From assembly GCA_002454815.1 (NCBI GenBank), contig DKJL01000001.1, forward strand, positions 25,032 to 72,624: DNA of 47,593 nucleotides, written 5' to 3'. The stretch is from Flavobacteriales bacterium UBA6693 (GTDB taxonomy: Bacteria > Bacteroidota > Bacteroidia > Flavobacteriales > Weeksellaceae). The notes beneath the pieces are model-generated. The model was not told where the DNA came from and ran no database searches. It worked only from the letters and a program-made list of their open reading frames with translations. This document shows, piece after piece, positions 31,675-40,430 of the stretch; positions within the stretch are counted from its first letter, which is position 1, and each line of letters begins with the position of its first letter. The position numbers and the translations under genes are program-made.

Positions 31675-34600
31675 ATGAAAAAACTCCAAGATATTTTAAT
31701 ATCGACCAGGACGATGGCAGTACTGCTTTTGGTTTATGCATTTGCAATGGCGCGCGCCACATTTCTGGAAAACGATTACGGCACGCCCACCGCAAAAGCC
31801 CTGATCTACGAGGCAAAATGGTTTGAAGTACTGATGTTGCTTCTGATTCTGAACTTTATAGGAAATATTACACGCTATCGTCTGTGGCGGCGCGAAAAAT
31901 GGCCGGTACTGGTTTTTCACCTTTCTTTTATTTTAATTTTTTTGGGCGGGGCCATTACCCGCTATATCAGTTTCGAAGGGATTATGCACATTCGGGAAGG
32001 CGAAACTTCCAACGAAATTATAACCGACAAAAATTTTTTTAAAATTCAAATTGAGGAAAAAGGAGATATTCTGAACTATCAGGATATTCCGTACTTAATG
32101 TCGCCTTTGCACAAAGATTTTGAAGCAAATTACGAATATCACGGTAAAAACATCTCGGTAAAAGCGCTTGATTTTATTCAAAGAAAAAAAGATAGCCTCA
32201 TCGCTGATCCTGCCGGGACCGAATATCTGCATTTGGTGTCAACCGGAGACGCAGGCCGGGAAAATATTTACATTAAGCCCGGAGATTCCAAACTGGTGAA
32301 CGGTACGCTGGTTTCCTTTAACCGCGCGATTGACGGCGCGGTGGAATTTAATAATACCAACGGAACGCTGCTCATCAAAACGCCTGTAGAATCAGAATAT
32401 ATGACAATGGCAACACAAGCCAAAGGCATGACGAAAAAAGACGAGTATGAACCGCTTGTGCTCAGAAGTCTTTATACGATTAACGATCTGCGTCTGGTTG
32501 TGCCGGAAGGTTTGATGAAAGGAAAGCTGATTGCTTATGAAGGCGACCGTAAAAAAGACGAGCACGTTTCTGATAATCTCAGTGTTGAAGTTCAGGGACC
32601 TAAGTCAAAAGTTATTGTAGATCTTCCCGTCGAAAAAGGAAATCCTAACGCGTTCAAACAGATTTCGGTAGACGGAATGAATATTATTCTCGGTTTTGGG
32701 CCAAAAGTTTACACGACGCCTTTTTCCCTGAAACTGGAGAAATTCGTCATGGAAACCTATCCCGGAAGTACTGCGCCCAGCGCCTACGAAAGTCATGTAC
32801 AGATCATTGACCAGGGCAAGCAAACGCCTTATAAAATATATATGAACCACGTTTTGAACCACGGCGGCTACCGGTTTTTCCAGGCCAGTTTTGACCCGGA
32901 CCGAAAAGGGACAGTACTTTCTGTAAACCACGATTTCTGGGGCACGCTGATTACTTATATCGGATACTTCTTTCTGTTTACCGCGATGTTTGTGGTCTTT
33001 TTCTGGAAAGGAACACACTTCTGGAAACTTAACGCCATGCTGAAAAATGTAAACCGCAAAAAAGCGGTGACGCTCCTGCTCTTATTGGTTACTTTAAATT
33101 TCAGCGCCCAAAAGATCGAAACGCACGGAACCGATGACGGCTCCGGTGCACAGATGCATTCCTCAGACGACGGACACGATCATGGTGCTGCAGATTTGTT
33201 GACCGCGCCGAAAGAAGAGCCGAAAAAAACGCAGAATTCTTTACGATTAAATTCACCCAAGCCAATCTCTGCCGATGAAATAATTGCCAGGAATAAAATC
33301 GATCACGACCACGCAGAAAAGTTTGCTTATTTGCTCGTTCAGAATTATGAAGGACGAATCGTGCCGATGAACACCCAGGCACTCGACGTTTTGCGCAAAC
33401 TGTACAAACGCGATTATTTCAAAGGAAGCGACGGCAAAAGCATCACGGCCAACCAGTGGTTTTTGTCCATCAATACTGATACAGCGAGCTGGACAATGGT
33501 TCCGATAATAAAAGTAGGTACCAAAGGAGGGGACGAACTTAAGAAAAAGACCAAAGCCAACGACGAAGGTTACACCACCCTGATGTCGCTGTTTCCCGCC
33601 GACGGTACAGGCGCGCTGCATTACGTGCTTGAGGAAGATTACCAGAAAGCTTTCCGCAAGAAACCTGCAGACCAAACCAATTACGATAAAGAAGTGATCG
33701 CTGTGAACGACCGCGTGCAGGCTTTCAATGAATTCTTCAGCGGACAGTTCATGCGGATCGTTCCCGTAAAAAATGATCCGAACAGTACGTGGCATTCGTG
33801 GCTTGACCAGAACTTTGAACCGGACATGGAATCTCAAAAAGTGATGGGTCCGTATTTTTCTGAAGTTTTGGCCGCGCAGAAATCCGGCGATTGGTCTCGC
33901 GCCGATGCCGAGTTGAAACGTTTGGAAGAATATCAGAAAACCTGGGGCAAAAATGTTGTTCCTGCTGAATCTAAAGTAAAACTGGAGGTTCTGATGAACA
34001 AAGCGAATATCAATTTTTACCTGTTGATGTTCTATTCCTTAATAGGCGGTTTGCTTTTGCTTTTAGGTTTCATCGAATTATTTAAACCTAATAAAATTTT
34101 AAATAAAATAATAAAAGGATTGATTCTTTTTGGGTTGGTTGGCTATTTCCTGCAGTTTTTAGGTTTAATCGGCAGGTGGTATATTTCCGGTCACGCGCCT
34201 TGGAGTAATGGCTATGAAGCGATAATCTTTATTTCGTGGGTGGGTATTTCTGCGGGCTTGCTGCTGTACCGTAATTCGAACGCGTTGATTCCGGCGGCCG
34301 GCTTTATGGTGGCGGTAATTATGATGGGTTTTGCGCACGGTGGTTCTGCCCTGGATCCACAAATTACACCGCTGGTGCCGGTTCTTAAGTCTTACTGGCT
34401 GATTATTCACGTAGCAATTATTGTTTCCAGTTATGGCTTCTTTGGCCTTTCTATGGTAATCGCGATGATTGTATTATTCTTTTACATCTTCACCAATAAA
34501 AAAACCTATAAAATACATAACGAAACCACCATCAAGGAACTTACCATCGTTTCCGAAATGTCGCTGACCATTGGTCTGTATGCGCTTACGGTAGGTACTT

Positions 34601-34938
34601 TCTTAGGCGGTATCTGGGCCAACGAATCGTGGGGACGCTACTGGAGCTGGGATCCAAAAGAAACCTGGGCTTTCATTTCCGTGATGGTTTACGCTTTTGT
34701 TCTTCACATGCGTTTGGTGCCGGGTTTGCGAGGTAAATGGGCATTTCACGTCGCGTCACTGTTTGCAATTTCCTCCATTGTAATGACTTATTTTGGTGTG
34801 AATTATTATCTCACAGGGTTGCACTCTTATGCCGCGGGCGATCCGATTCCGGTGCCGGCGTGGGTGTACATCGGTACCGCTTTTATGTTGCTTTTGGCAA
34901 CAGCCTCTTATTTAAAGTTTAGAAAACTTAAAAAATAA
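31675..34938 (+). CDS. ccsBA: fused cytochrome c biogenesis protein (ResB/CcsB + CcsA)
   Basis: A 1087-residue membrane protein of system II cytochrome c maturation, which carries heme across the inner membrane and attaches it to apocytochromes. The N-terminal ResB-like part has helices from residue 12 and a large periplasmic domain (about 105-420). A second part starts near residue 455 with a segment resembling a signal peptide, then a His/Asp-rich linker (HSSDDGHDHG). From about 785 onward is the CcsA part, with several helices and the heme-handling WGRYWSWDPKETW at about 986-998. Conserved histidines flank it (GFAHGG, IIHVAI). One open frame with no sign of a frameshift. Such fusions are normal in Bacteroidota and Epsilonproteobacteria. 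Confidence 0.93.
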   Translation: MKKLQDILISTRTMAVLLLVYAFAMARATFLENDYGTPTAKALIYEAKWFEVLMLLLILNFIGNITRYRLWRREKWPVLVFHLSFILIFLGGAITRYISFEGIMHIREGETSNEIITDKNFFKIQIEEKGDILNYQDIPYLMSPLHKDFEANYEYHGKNISVKALDFIQRKKDSLIADPAGTEYLHLVSTGDAGRENIYIKPGDSKLVNGTLVSFNRAIDGAVEFNNTNGTLLIKTPVESEYMTMATQAKGMTKKDEYEPLVLRSLYTINDLRLVVPEGLMKGKLIAYEGDRKKDEHVSDNLSVEVQGPKSKVIVDLPVEKGNPNAFKQISVDGMNIILGFGPKVYTTPFSLKLEKFVMETYPGSTAPSAYESHVQIIDQGKQTPYKIYMNHVLNHGGYRFFQASFDPDRKGTVLSVNHDFWGTLITYIGYFFLFTAMFVVFFWKGTHFWKLNAMLKNVNRKKAVTLLLLLVTLNFSAQKIETHGTDDGSGAQMHSSDDGHDHGAADLLTAPKEEPKKTQNSLRLNSPKPISADEIIARNKIDHDHAEKFAYLLVQNYEGRIVPMNTQALDVLRKLYKRDYFKGSDGKSITANQWFLSINTDTASWTMVPIIKVGTKGGDELKKKTKANDEGYTTLMSLFPADGTGALHYVLEEDYQKAFRKKPADQTNYDKEVIAVNDRVQAFNEFFSGQFMRIVPVKNDPNSTWHSWLDQNFEPDMESQKVMGPYFSEVLAAQKSGDWSRADAELKRLEEYQKTWGKNVVPAESKVKLEVLMNKANINFYLLMFYSLIGGLLLLLGFIELFKPNKILNKIIKGLILFGLVGYFLQFLGLIGRWYISGHAPWSNGYEAIIFISWVGISAGLLLYRNSNALIPAAGFMVAVIMMGFAHGGSALDPQITPLVPVLKSYWLIIHVAIIVSSYGFFGLSMVIAMIVLFFYIFTNKKTYKIHNETTIKELTIVSEMSLTIGLYALTVGTFLGGIWANESWGRYWSWDPKETWAFISVMVYAFVLHMRLVPGLRGKWAFHVASLFAISSIVMTYFGVNYYLTGLHSYAAGDPIPVPAWVYIGTAFMLLLATASYLKFRKLKK

Positions 34939-34950
34939 TTAGATATAGTT

Positions 34951-34985
34951 TTAAATCCCGGACGACGTTCGGGATTTTTCTTTTT
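34951..34985 (+). terminator. rho-independent terminator after ccsBA
   Basis: AAATCCCGGAC / GTTCGGGATTT (34953-34963 and 34967-34977) with one G-U pair, followed by TTCTTTTTT. Confidence 0.8.
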
Positions 34986-35019
34986 TAAATGTCGGAGACC
35001 GTAAATAATTTATTATCGT

Positions 35020-35027
35020 TAATTTTG
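35020..35027 (+). promoter_or_regulatory. -7 element of rnz
   Basis: TAATTTTG, a perfect TAnnTTTG, 26 bases before the TTG start codon. No clear -33 TTTG. Confidence 0.45.
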
Positions 35028-35053
35028 TCTATTCAAACAAATCCACAACTATC

Positions 35054-35977
35054 TTGAGTACTTATCTTACGATTCTCGGCTATAATTCCGCAATTCCCAC
35101 CATCAACTCTGCGCCAACCGCACAGTTTCTGGAGATGGAAGAACGCAGTTTTCTCATCGATTGTGGAGAGGGAACGCAGGTACAGTTGCGCAAGGCAAAA
35201 GCCAGATTTTCAAAAATCAATCATATATTTATTTCGCATCTGCACGGTGATCACTGTTTCGGTTTGCCCGGTCTTATCGCGTCCTTTCGGCTGCTTGGCC
35301 GGGAAACGCCGCTGCATGTTTATGGGCCGGTCGGTATTAAAGAGATGCTCGAAACCATTTTTAGAATTACAGAGACCCATCGCGGCTTTGAAGTAATTTA
35401 TCATGAGCTCAGCAGCAAGCAAAGTGAGAAAATTTATGATGATAAAAGGGTAGAAGTGTTCACCATCCCATTGGATCACCGCATCTATTGCAACGGCTAC
35501 CTCTTCCGGGAAAAACCCAAAGAACGTCACTTGAACATGGCTGAAATTTCAAAATACGAAGAAATTCAGACCTGTGGCTATCAAAATATTAAAAACGGAA
35601 AGGATATCGTTCTTTCGGATGGATATGTTTTGAAGAATGAAAAACTCACTAACGCGCCATCGCCGTCGGTTTCCTACGCTTTCTGCAGTGATACCCGATA
35701 CAACGAAAGCATTCTTTCTCTTATCGACGGTGTCGATGTGCTCTACCACGAATCTACCTTTTTGCATGAGTTAAAGAAAATGGCAGAATATACCGGCCAT
35801 ACAACGGCTTTGGAAGCGGCTCATATCGCAAAAATGGCCAACGTTGGTAAACTCATTCTGGGACACTTTTCCAATCGTTATAATGACCTGGAGTTATTGC
35901 GTGATGAGGCCCGCCAAATTTTCCCTGAGACGGAACTTCCGAATGCGTTGGTGCCCCTAAAAATAGAATCGCATTGA
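35054..35977 (+). CDS. rnz: ribonuclease Z
   Basis: 307 residues. The enzyme trims the 3' end of tRNA precursors, which matters here because neither tRNA gene in the window encodes CCA. The metallo-beta-lactamase motif is SHLHGDHCFGLPG. Other metal ligands are in IDCGEGTQ, CSDTRY, HESTF and GHFSNRY, all intact. The start is TTG at 35054: no in-frame ATG lies between the promoter and the first conserved residues (TYLTILGYNSAIPT), and the next Met would remove them. It is followed by the TIGR02757 gene after 17 bases, which suggests an operon. Confidence 0.95.
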   Translation: MSTYLTILGYNSAIPTINSAPTAQFLEMEERSFLIDCGEGTQVQLRKAKARFSKINHIFISHLHGDHCFGLPGLIASFRLLGRETPLHVYGPVGIKEMLETIFRITETHRGFEVIYHELSSKQSEKIYDDKRVEVFTIPLDHRIYCNGYLFREKPKERHLNMAEISKYEEIQTCGYQNIKNGKDIVLSDGYVLKNEKLTNAPSPSVSYAFCSDTRYNESILSLIDGVDVLYHESTFLHELKKMAEYTGHTTALEAAHIAKMANVGKLILGHFSNRYNDLELLRDEARQIFPETELPNALVPLKIESH

Positions 35978-35994
35978 TAGAATCTGACCTGGCC

Positions 35995-36771
35995 ATGGAC
36001 TTTGCGACAATGAAAAGTTTTCTTGATGCAAATGCCGACCGTTATAATCAGCCGGATTTCATTGAAGTAGATCCGGTGCAGATTCCGCACCGTTTCTCAG
36101 ACCGTCGCGACATCGAGATTGCCGGTTTCATTACCGCTACAATTTCTTGGGGAAATCGTAAAGCGATCATCAATAACGCTACGCGGATTCTGGATTGGAT
36201 GCAGCAGACCCCGACAGATTTTGTTTTAAATTTTCAGGCTTCCGATCTGCAGTATTTTAAATATGATGCGGTGCACCGCACGTTCAATCGCGAAGATTTG
36301 CTGTATTTCGTGCTGGCCTTACAGCGAATTTATCGTCAGCATGAATCACTCGAAAAGCTGTTTTTATTAAGGCCGGAAGAAACCGACTTTTCGCACAGTA
36401 TTGAACGGTTTCGAAGGGTCTTTTTTGACAATGACAGCAGCCACCGCAGTAGGAAACACGTCAGTTCCCCCTACAGAAATTCGGCTGCCAAACGTCTAAT
36501 GATGTTTCTGCGCTGGATGGTACGGCAGGACCGGCGCGGCGTAGATTTTGGCTTATGGACAGAACTTGATCCTAAATATCTTTCCGTGCCGCTGGATGTA
36601 CATACCGGAAATATTTCCCGGGAATTGGGTTTGCTTTCGAGGCAGCAAAACGATTGGAAAGCCGTGAAGGAATTGGATGCCACGCTGAGACACTTTGAGC
36701 CGAACGATCCCGCGAAATATGATTTTGCACTCTTTGGAATTGGCGTTAACGGCGCGTTGAAAAATGATTAA
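35995..36771 (+). CDS. TIGR02757/DUF2400 family protein
   Basis: 258 residues from the ATG at 35995. A TTG at 35974 overlapping the rnz stop would add seven residues unlike the family. The text IPHRFSDRRDIEIAGFITATISWGNRKAIINNA is the hallmark N-terminal region of TIGR02757, and KRLMMFLRWMVRQD together with LDVHTGNISRELGL marks the C-terminal region. Parts of the fold resemble helix-hairpin-helix DNA glycosylases, but no enzymatic activity is established for the family. It sits between rnz and a small membrane protein and is probably co-transcribed with both. Confidence 0.88.
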   Translation: MDFATMKSFLDANADRYNQPDFIEVDPVQIPHRFSDRRDIEIAGFITATISWGNRKAIINNATRILDWMQQTPTDFVLNFQASDLQYFKYDAVHRTFNREDLLYFVLALQRIYRQHESLEKLFLLRPEETDFSHSIERFRRVFFDNDSSHRSRKHVSSPYRNSAAKRLMMFLRWMVRQDRRGVDFGLWTELDPKYLSVPLDVHTGNISRELGLLSRQQNDWKAVKELDATLRHFEPNDPAKYDFALFGIGVNGALKND

Positions 36772-36774
36772 ACT

Positions 36775-37311
36775 ATGAAAAACCGCGATCATACTGCAAC
36801 CGAAAAATTCGACGTTCTGGTACGCATAACCGACGGCGTAATGTGGTGGATCGGTTCGATTCCCTCGCTGATCGCGCATTCACTGGTGTTTATCGTTGCT
36901 TTTGTGCTTCCCGCTTTCGGCCTCGTCGCTTTCGATAAAATGTTGCTTGTGCTGACAACCGTGCTTTCACTGGAAGCCATTTATCTCGCCATTTTTATTC
37001 AAATGTCCGTTAACCGCAGCCAGGAGCATATAGAAGATCTGAAAGATGACGTGAACGAAATTCAGGAAGACATCGAAGATATACAGGAAGATATCGAAGA
37101 GATCAGCGAAGACATTGAGGAAATCAGTGAAGACATCGACGACATTCAGGAGGATTTAGAAGACATCGCAGAGGAAGACGACGAAATGGACGGTGCTGCA
37201 GCCCACGGGGTAAGAAATCCAATTTCCTCGCGAGAAAACGAAAATGCATTACTTCGGGCAAAAATCGTAGAGTTGGAAAAAATGATCGAACTCCTGAAAA
37301 AAACTGAGTAA
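36775..37311 (+). CDS. membrane protein (DUF1003-like) with a perfect acidic coiled coil
   Basis: 178 residues. Two transmembrane segments (about 31-50 and 56-78) contain SIPSLIAHSLVFIV and TVLSLEAIYLAIFIQMSVNR, which resemble DUF1003 and low-affinity iron permease-like proteins. A coiled coil follows: from residue 86 to 131 every a and d position is Ile, Leu or Val at strict 3-4 spacing. The other positions hold 25 acidic residues and one Lys. Five 21-base units (37066-37170) encode the core. A second short helical stretch (ALLRAKIVELEKMIELLKK) ends the protein. It starts three bases after the TIGR02757 stop, so the two genes are coupled. Transport or channel function is unproven. Confidence 0.8.
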   Translation: MKNRDHTATEKFDVLVRITDGVMWWIGSIPSLIAHSLVFIVAFVLPAFGLVAFDKMLLVLTTVLSLEAIYLAIFIQMSVNRSQEHIEDLKDDVNEIQEDIEDIQEDIEEISEDIEEISEDIDDIQEDLEDIAEEDDEMDGAAAHGVRNPISSRENENALLRAKIVELEKMIELLKKTE

Positions 37312-37319
37312 AATTATAT

Positions 37320-38093
37320 TTAATTTTTCCCGCTATGCGTTTCCCAAAGTTGCGTGAACGCGATGAAATCAGCCACCGATAATTCCTCCGCACGCTTTTC
37401 CATAAATTCGTGCGTTTTCAGTTCTTCCGGCAAGCCAATGGCTTTCAGTGAATTAGAGAGTTTTTTCCGCCGCTGGCCGAAGCCGGCTTTTACGATCTTT
37501 TTAAACAAAATTTCGCGTCCAGCTAATCCTTCTTTCGGATTACGAACCAACCGGATTACGCCCGATTTTACCTTTGGCGGAGGATTAAAAACATTTTCGT
37601 GAACGGTAAAAAGATATTCAACGTCATAAAGTGCCTGCACCAAAACGCTGAGGATGCCGTAATCTTTGGTGCGCGGAACTGCTGCCGTGCGCTCGGCCAC
37701 TTCTTTCTGGAACATGCCCACCATCTCAGGCACGCGCTGATAATAATCAATAATCTTAAATAAAATCTGCGAAGAGATATTATACGGGAAATTGCCGATG
37801 ATACTGACCTGATCTTCGAAATGCGCCGCAATATCAAGCTGTAAAAAATCGCCCACAAAATGCTCTTCTTTAAGCGCAGGATAGTTTTTCTTTAAATAAG
37901 TTATCGATTCTTCATCGATTTCTGCCAAATAGATTTCCGCATTCGTCCCAAGCAGGTATTTCGTCAGCACGCCCATTCCCGGGCCGACTTCCAGGACTTT
38001 CGCGGCGGGCGAAAGTGCTTTAACAATATTCTCGGCAATCGATTCGTCGGTCAGAAAATGCTGACCCAAATGTTTTTTCGCTCGTACGCTCAT
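37320..38093 (-). CDS. rsmA: 16S rRNA (adenine1518/1519-N6)-dimethyltransferase
   Basis: 257 residues. It dimethylates two adjacent adenines in helix 45 of 16S rRNA late in 30S assembly. The N-terminus KKHLGQHFLTDESIAENIV, the SAM site EVGPGMGVLTKYLL and the catalytic NFPYNISS (usually NLPY or NIPY) are all present. The C-terminal domain contains FGQRRKKLSNSLK. It is convergent with the coiled-coil protein gene and divergent from ftsX. Confidence 0.96.
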   Translation of the reverse strand: MSVRAKKHLGQHFLTDESIAENIVKALSPAAKVLEVGPGMGVLTKYLLGTNAEIYLAEIDEESITYLKKNYPALKEEHFVGDFLQLDIAAHFEDQVSIIGNFPYNISSQILFKIIDYYQRVPEMVGMFQKEVAERTAAVPRTKDYGILSVLVQALYDVEYLFTVHENVFNPPPKVKSGVIRLVRNPKEGLAGREILFKKIVKAGFGQRRKKLSNSLKAIGLPEELKTHEFMEKRAEELSVADFIAFTQLWETHSGKN

Positions 38094-38232
38094 GCGGCTC
38101 TGTAGGTAATTTAGTAATTAGGCGTTCAACGCTGTTTCTACGCTGGCATTAGCCTTTTTTTAACACGCGTTTTTGCCGCGTTCCGGCAAATTACGGAAGT
38201 TTTTTTCTATTTTAGCAGAAATTTTTTATTTA

Positions 38233-39132
38233 ATGGCTAAGACGGTTGAGGATTTTAACAAAAGAAGGCTGCGGTCCAGCAATATTACCGTTGTGGTGAG
38301 TATCGCTCTGGTGTTGTTCCTGCTGGGACTAATGGGTTTGATTTTGATTAATGCGCAGAAGTATTCGGATTATATTAAAGAGCAGTTGGTGGTTAATGCC
38401 TATTTTGATGAAAATTACGACGCCAAAGATTCTGTAAAAATTGCAAAAAGCGAGATGGAAACCTTTAAGAAAATCCAGACGCTTTCCTCCGTAAAACGTG
38501 CAACCTACATCTCGAGGGAGATGGCCGCCGAAGAAGCGCGCAAAAGTATGGGCATCGAAAGCAGCGCTTTGTTCGAAGAGAATATTTTTCCGTCTTCTGT
38601 TGAGGTAGCGCTGAAGCCGGAGTTTGTAGATCCTGCAAAAATCGACGCCGCCATCACCGAGATCAAAGCGACACCAGGCATTACAGACGTTAAGAATAAC
38701 AGTACTTTAATGGTGGAGGTGTACAACAACCTGAACAATATCCTGAAGTGGATTCTCGGTTTTACATTCTTATTTTTGGTGTTAGCAGTGGTGCTCATCA
38801 ACAATTCTATCCGGCTCAAAATTTTCTCGAAGCGTTTCATTATTAAAACGATGCAGCTGGTAGGTGCCAAGCGGCGCTTTATCCTGAAGCCTTTCATCAA
38901 GGAGGCCATGATACTCGGTCTTATTGGTGCGGTATTGGGTCTGGGCGTGCTTTTCGCCGCCTGGTATTATTTTATTACGCAAATTGGGACGCCTTTCGCA
39001 CAGGATAATGACAAACTGATCATTCTAGTAGTGGCTATTTTCTTGGGAGGTATTTTTATCACGGTGTGCAGCACCATAATCGCCACGTGGAGATTCCTGC
39101 GATCTAATGTGGATGATCTTTATTATTCTTAA
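38233..39132 (+). CDS. ftsX: cell division protein FtsX
   Basis: 299 residues from the ATG at 38233. The frame opens at 38173, but MAKTVEDFNKRRLRSSNIT is the usual flavobacterial N-terminus. The topology is that of FtsX: one helix (about 22-43), a periplasmic domain, then three helices with LGFTFLFLVLAVVLINNSIRL, the cytoplasmic KTMQLVGAKRRFILKPF and a last segment. With FtsE it forms an ABC-like complex that activates peptidoglycan hydrolases at the septum. The ftsE gene is elsewhere, as is common in this group. It leads the ftsX-DUF3098-uppP-truB run. Confidence 0.93.
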   Translation: MAKTVEDFNKRRLRSSNITVVVSIALVLFLLGLMGLILINAQKYSDYIKEQLVVNAYFDENYDAKDSVKIAKSEMETFKKIQTLSSVKRATYISREMAAEEARKSMGIESSALFEENIFPSSVEVALKPEFVDPAKIDAAITEIKATPGITDVKNNSTLMVEVYNNLNNILKWILGFTFLFLVLAVVLINNSIRLKIFSKRFIIKTMQLVGAKRRFILKPFIKEAMILGLIGAVLGLGVLFAAWYYFITQIGTPFAQDNDKLIILVVAIFLGGIFITVCSTIIATWRFLRSNVDDLYYS

Positions 39133-39134
39133 AC

Positions 39135-39431
39135 ATGGCCAAAAAATATAAAAATCAAGCCGAAGCACAGGCTGAAGCTCGCGAGACGACATCAGGCGTT
39201 TTCTATTTCGGCAGAGAAAATTATAAGTGGATGCTGATTGGTCTTGCTTTTATCCTCGTCGGATTTTTGCTCATGATGGGCGCCGATGCCAATACTGTCG
39301 ATGGCAAATATGACCCGAATGTGTGGAACCAGGATATCTTCTCCATCCGCCGGATTCGCATCGCTCCAATTCTCGTCATCACCGGTTTTGTGATAGAAGT
39401 TTATGCAATACTGAAGCGGAATAAAAATTAA
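39135..39431 (+). CDS. DUF3098 membrane protein
   Basis: 98 residues with two transmembrane segments (about 33-50 and 75-92). The family phrase FYFGRENYKWMLIGLAFILVGF and the text DPNVWNQDIFSIRRIRIAPI are characteristic of DUF3098, a Bacteroidota family nearly always found just after ftsX. It starts two bases after the ftsX stop. Function unknown; the fixed position suggests a role in division or the envelope. Confidence 0.9.
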   Translation: MAKKYKNQAEAQAEARETTSGVFYFGRENYKWMLIGLAFILVGFLLMMGADANTVDGKYDPNVWNQDIFSIRRIRIAPILVITGFVIEVYAILKRNKN

Positions 39432-39451
39432 TTTTAACGAAAAAAATTCTT

Positions 39452-39494
39452 AAAAACTTTGTCAGCGCAAAAAGCTCCGGCAAAGTTTTTTAAT
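39452..39494 (+). terminator. possible terminator or attenuator between the DUF3098 gene and uppP
   Basis: AAAAACTTTG / CAAAGTTTTT (39452-39461 and 39481-39490) with a 19-base loop that itself can pair AGC with GCT, followed by TTAATT. It lies just before the uppP ATG (39503), so it could attenuate rather than end transcription. Confidence 0.55.
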
Positions 39495-39502
39495 TAAATA
39501 CT

Positions 39503-40321
39503 ATGGATTTATTCAAGGCTGTTATCATCGCCATCATTGAGGGTCTCACCGAGTTTCTGCCCGTTTCTTCTACCGCTCACATGGGTTTTACCGCTGCTTT
39601 AATGGGCATGGAAGATACCGAATTTCTCAAGATGTTTCAGGTTTCCATTCAGTTCGGTGCCATTCTGGCCGTCGTTTTTGCGTACTGGAAAAAGTTTTTT
39701 GATTTTCGCAATCTTCAATTCTATTATAAACTGGCTTTTGCTGTTATTCCCGCGCTAATCTTGGGGTATTTGTTTGACGATAAAATTGAGGCCGTCTTAG
39801 GAAACCAGATCGCCATTTCTGCTGTCCTCGTTATTGGCGGTGTTGTCTTATTGTTTTCCGATTCGTGGTTTAGAAATCCGACCATTCAGGATGAAAAAGA
39901 TATGTCCGTTAAAAAAGCCGTCATCATTGGTTTTTGGCAGTGTCTCGCCATGATGCCGGGCACCAGCCGCAGCGCCGCGTCCATTATCGGTGGAATGACG
40001 CAGGGACTTTCTCGCAAAGCCGCGGCCGAGTTTTCCTTTTTTCTTGCGGTTCCCACGATGCTGGCGGTCACCGTATATTCCATTTTCGTGAAAACCTGGG
40101 GCAAGGAAACGCCAAATCCGATGAAGGGTTACGAAATGATTTTATCATCATCCGACAATATTATCGCCTTTTTCGTCGGAAATGTGGTGGCTTTTGTGGT
40201 TGCGCTCGTCGCCATAAAGTCGTTCATCGGTTTGCTCAATAAGTATGGTTTTAAGCCCTGGGGCTGGTACCGCATCATCGTCGGCGTTTTTTTACTGATT
40301 TATTTTACCCAATTTAAGTAG
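39503..40321 (+). CDS. uppP: undecaprenyl-diphosphatase
   Basis: 272 residues with seven or eight transmembrane helices. It dephosphorylates undecaprenyl diphosphate to recycle the lipid carrier for cell-wall synthesis and can confer bacitracin resistance. The active-site motifs are EGLTEFLPVSSTAHM (Glu14 and the Ser residues) and PGTSRSAASIIGG with its essential Arg. Both are intact. It is placed between the division genes and truB, the usual flavobacterial order. Confidence 0.96.
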   Translation: MDLFKAVIIAIIEGLTEFLPVSSTAHMGFTAALMGMEDTEFLKMFQVSIQFGAILAVVFAYWKKFFDFRNLQFYYKLAFAVIPALILGYLFDDKIEAVLGNQIAISAVLVIGGVVLLFSDSWFRNPTIQDEKDMSVKKAVIIGFWQCLAMMPGTSRSAASIIGGMTQGLSRKAAAEFSFFLAVPTMLAVTVYSIFVKTWGKETPNPMKGYEMILSSSDNIIAFFVGNVVAFVVALVAIKSFIGLLNKYGFKPWGWYRIIVGVFLLIYFTQFK

Positions 40322-40430
40322 TATTTTTGGGGCAGCTTTTTCCGCCCTCCGTTCCCGCTTCCGCCTCGGCGGAGAGCTCCACTCAGGTCGGGCTGCAGGA
40401 CGGAATTTTTCACCCGATTAGTTTTTAATA
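40322..40430. repeat. GC-rich palindromic intergenic repeat element between uppP and truB
   Basis: The 109-base spacer contains GGCAGCTTTTTCCGCC (40332-40347), CCGTTCCCGCTTCC, the hairpin TCCGCC-TC-GGCGGA and CTCCACTCAGGTCGGGCTGC. Outer parts (GCAGC ... GCTGC) are complementary. The composition differs from the adjoining genes. I recall closely similar 'CCGCTCTCCGTTCCCGC ... CTCCACTCAGGTCGGGCTGCAGG' text as a common dispersed repeat in Chryseobacterium-like genomes, unverified here. Confidence 0.55.

Noticed and set aside
37066..37170. Tandem 21-base units considered as a CRISPR-like or microsatellite array
   Set aside because: The units are in frame, vary synonymously and encode the heptads of a coiled coil; there are no spacers.
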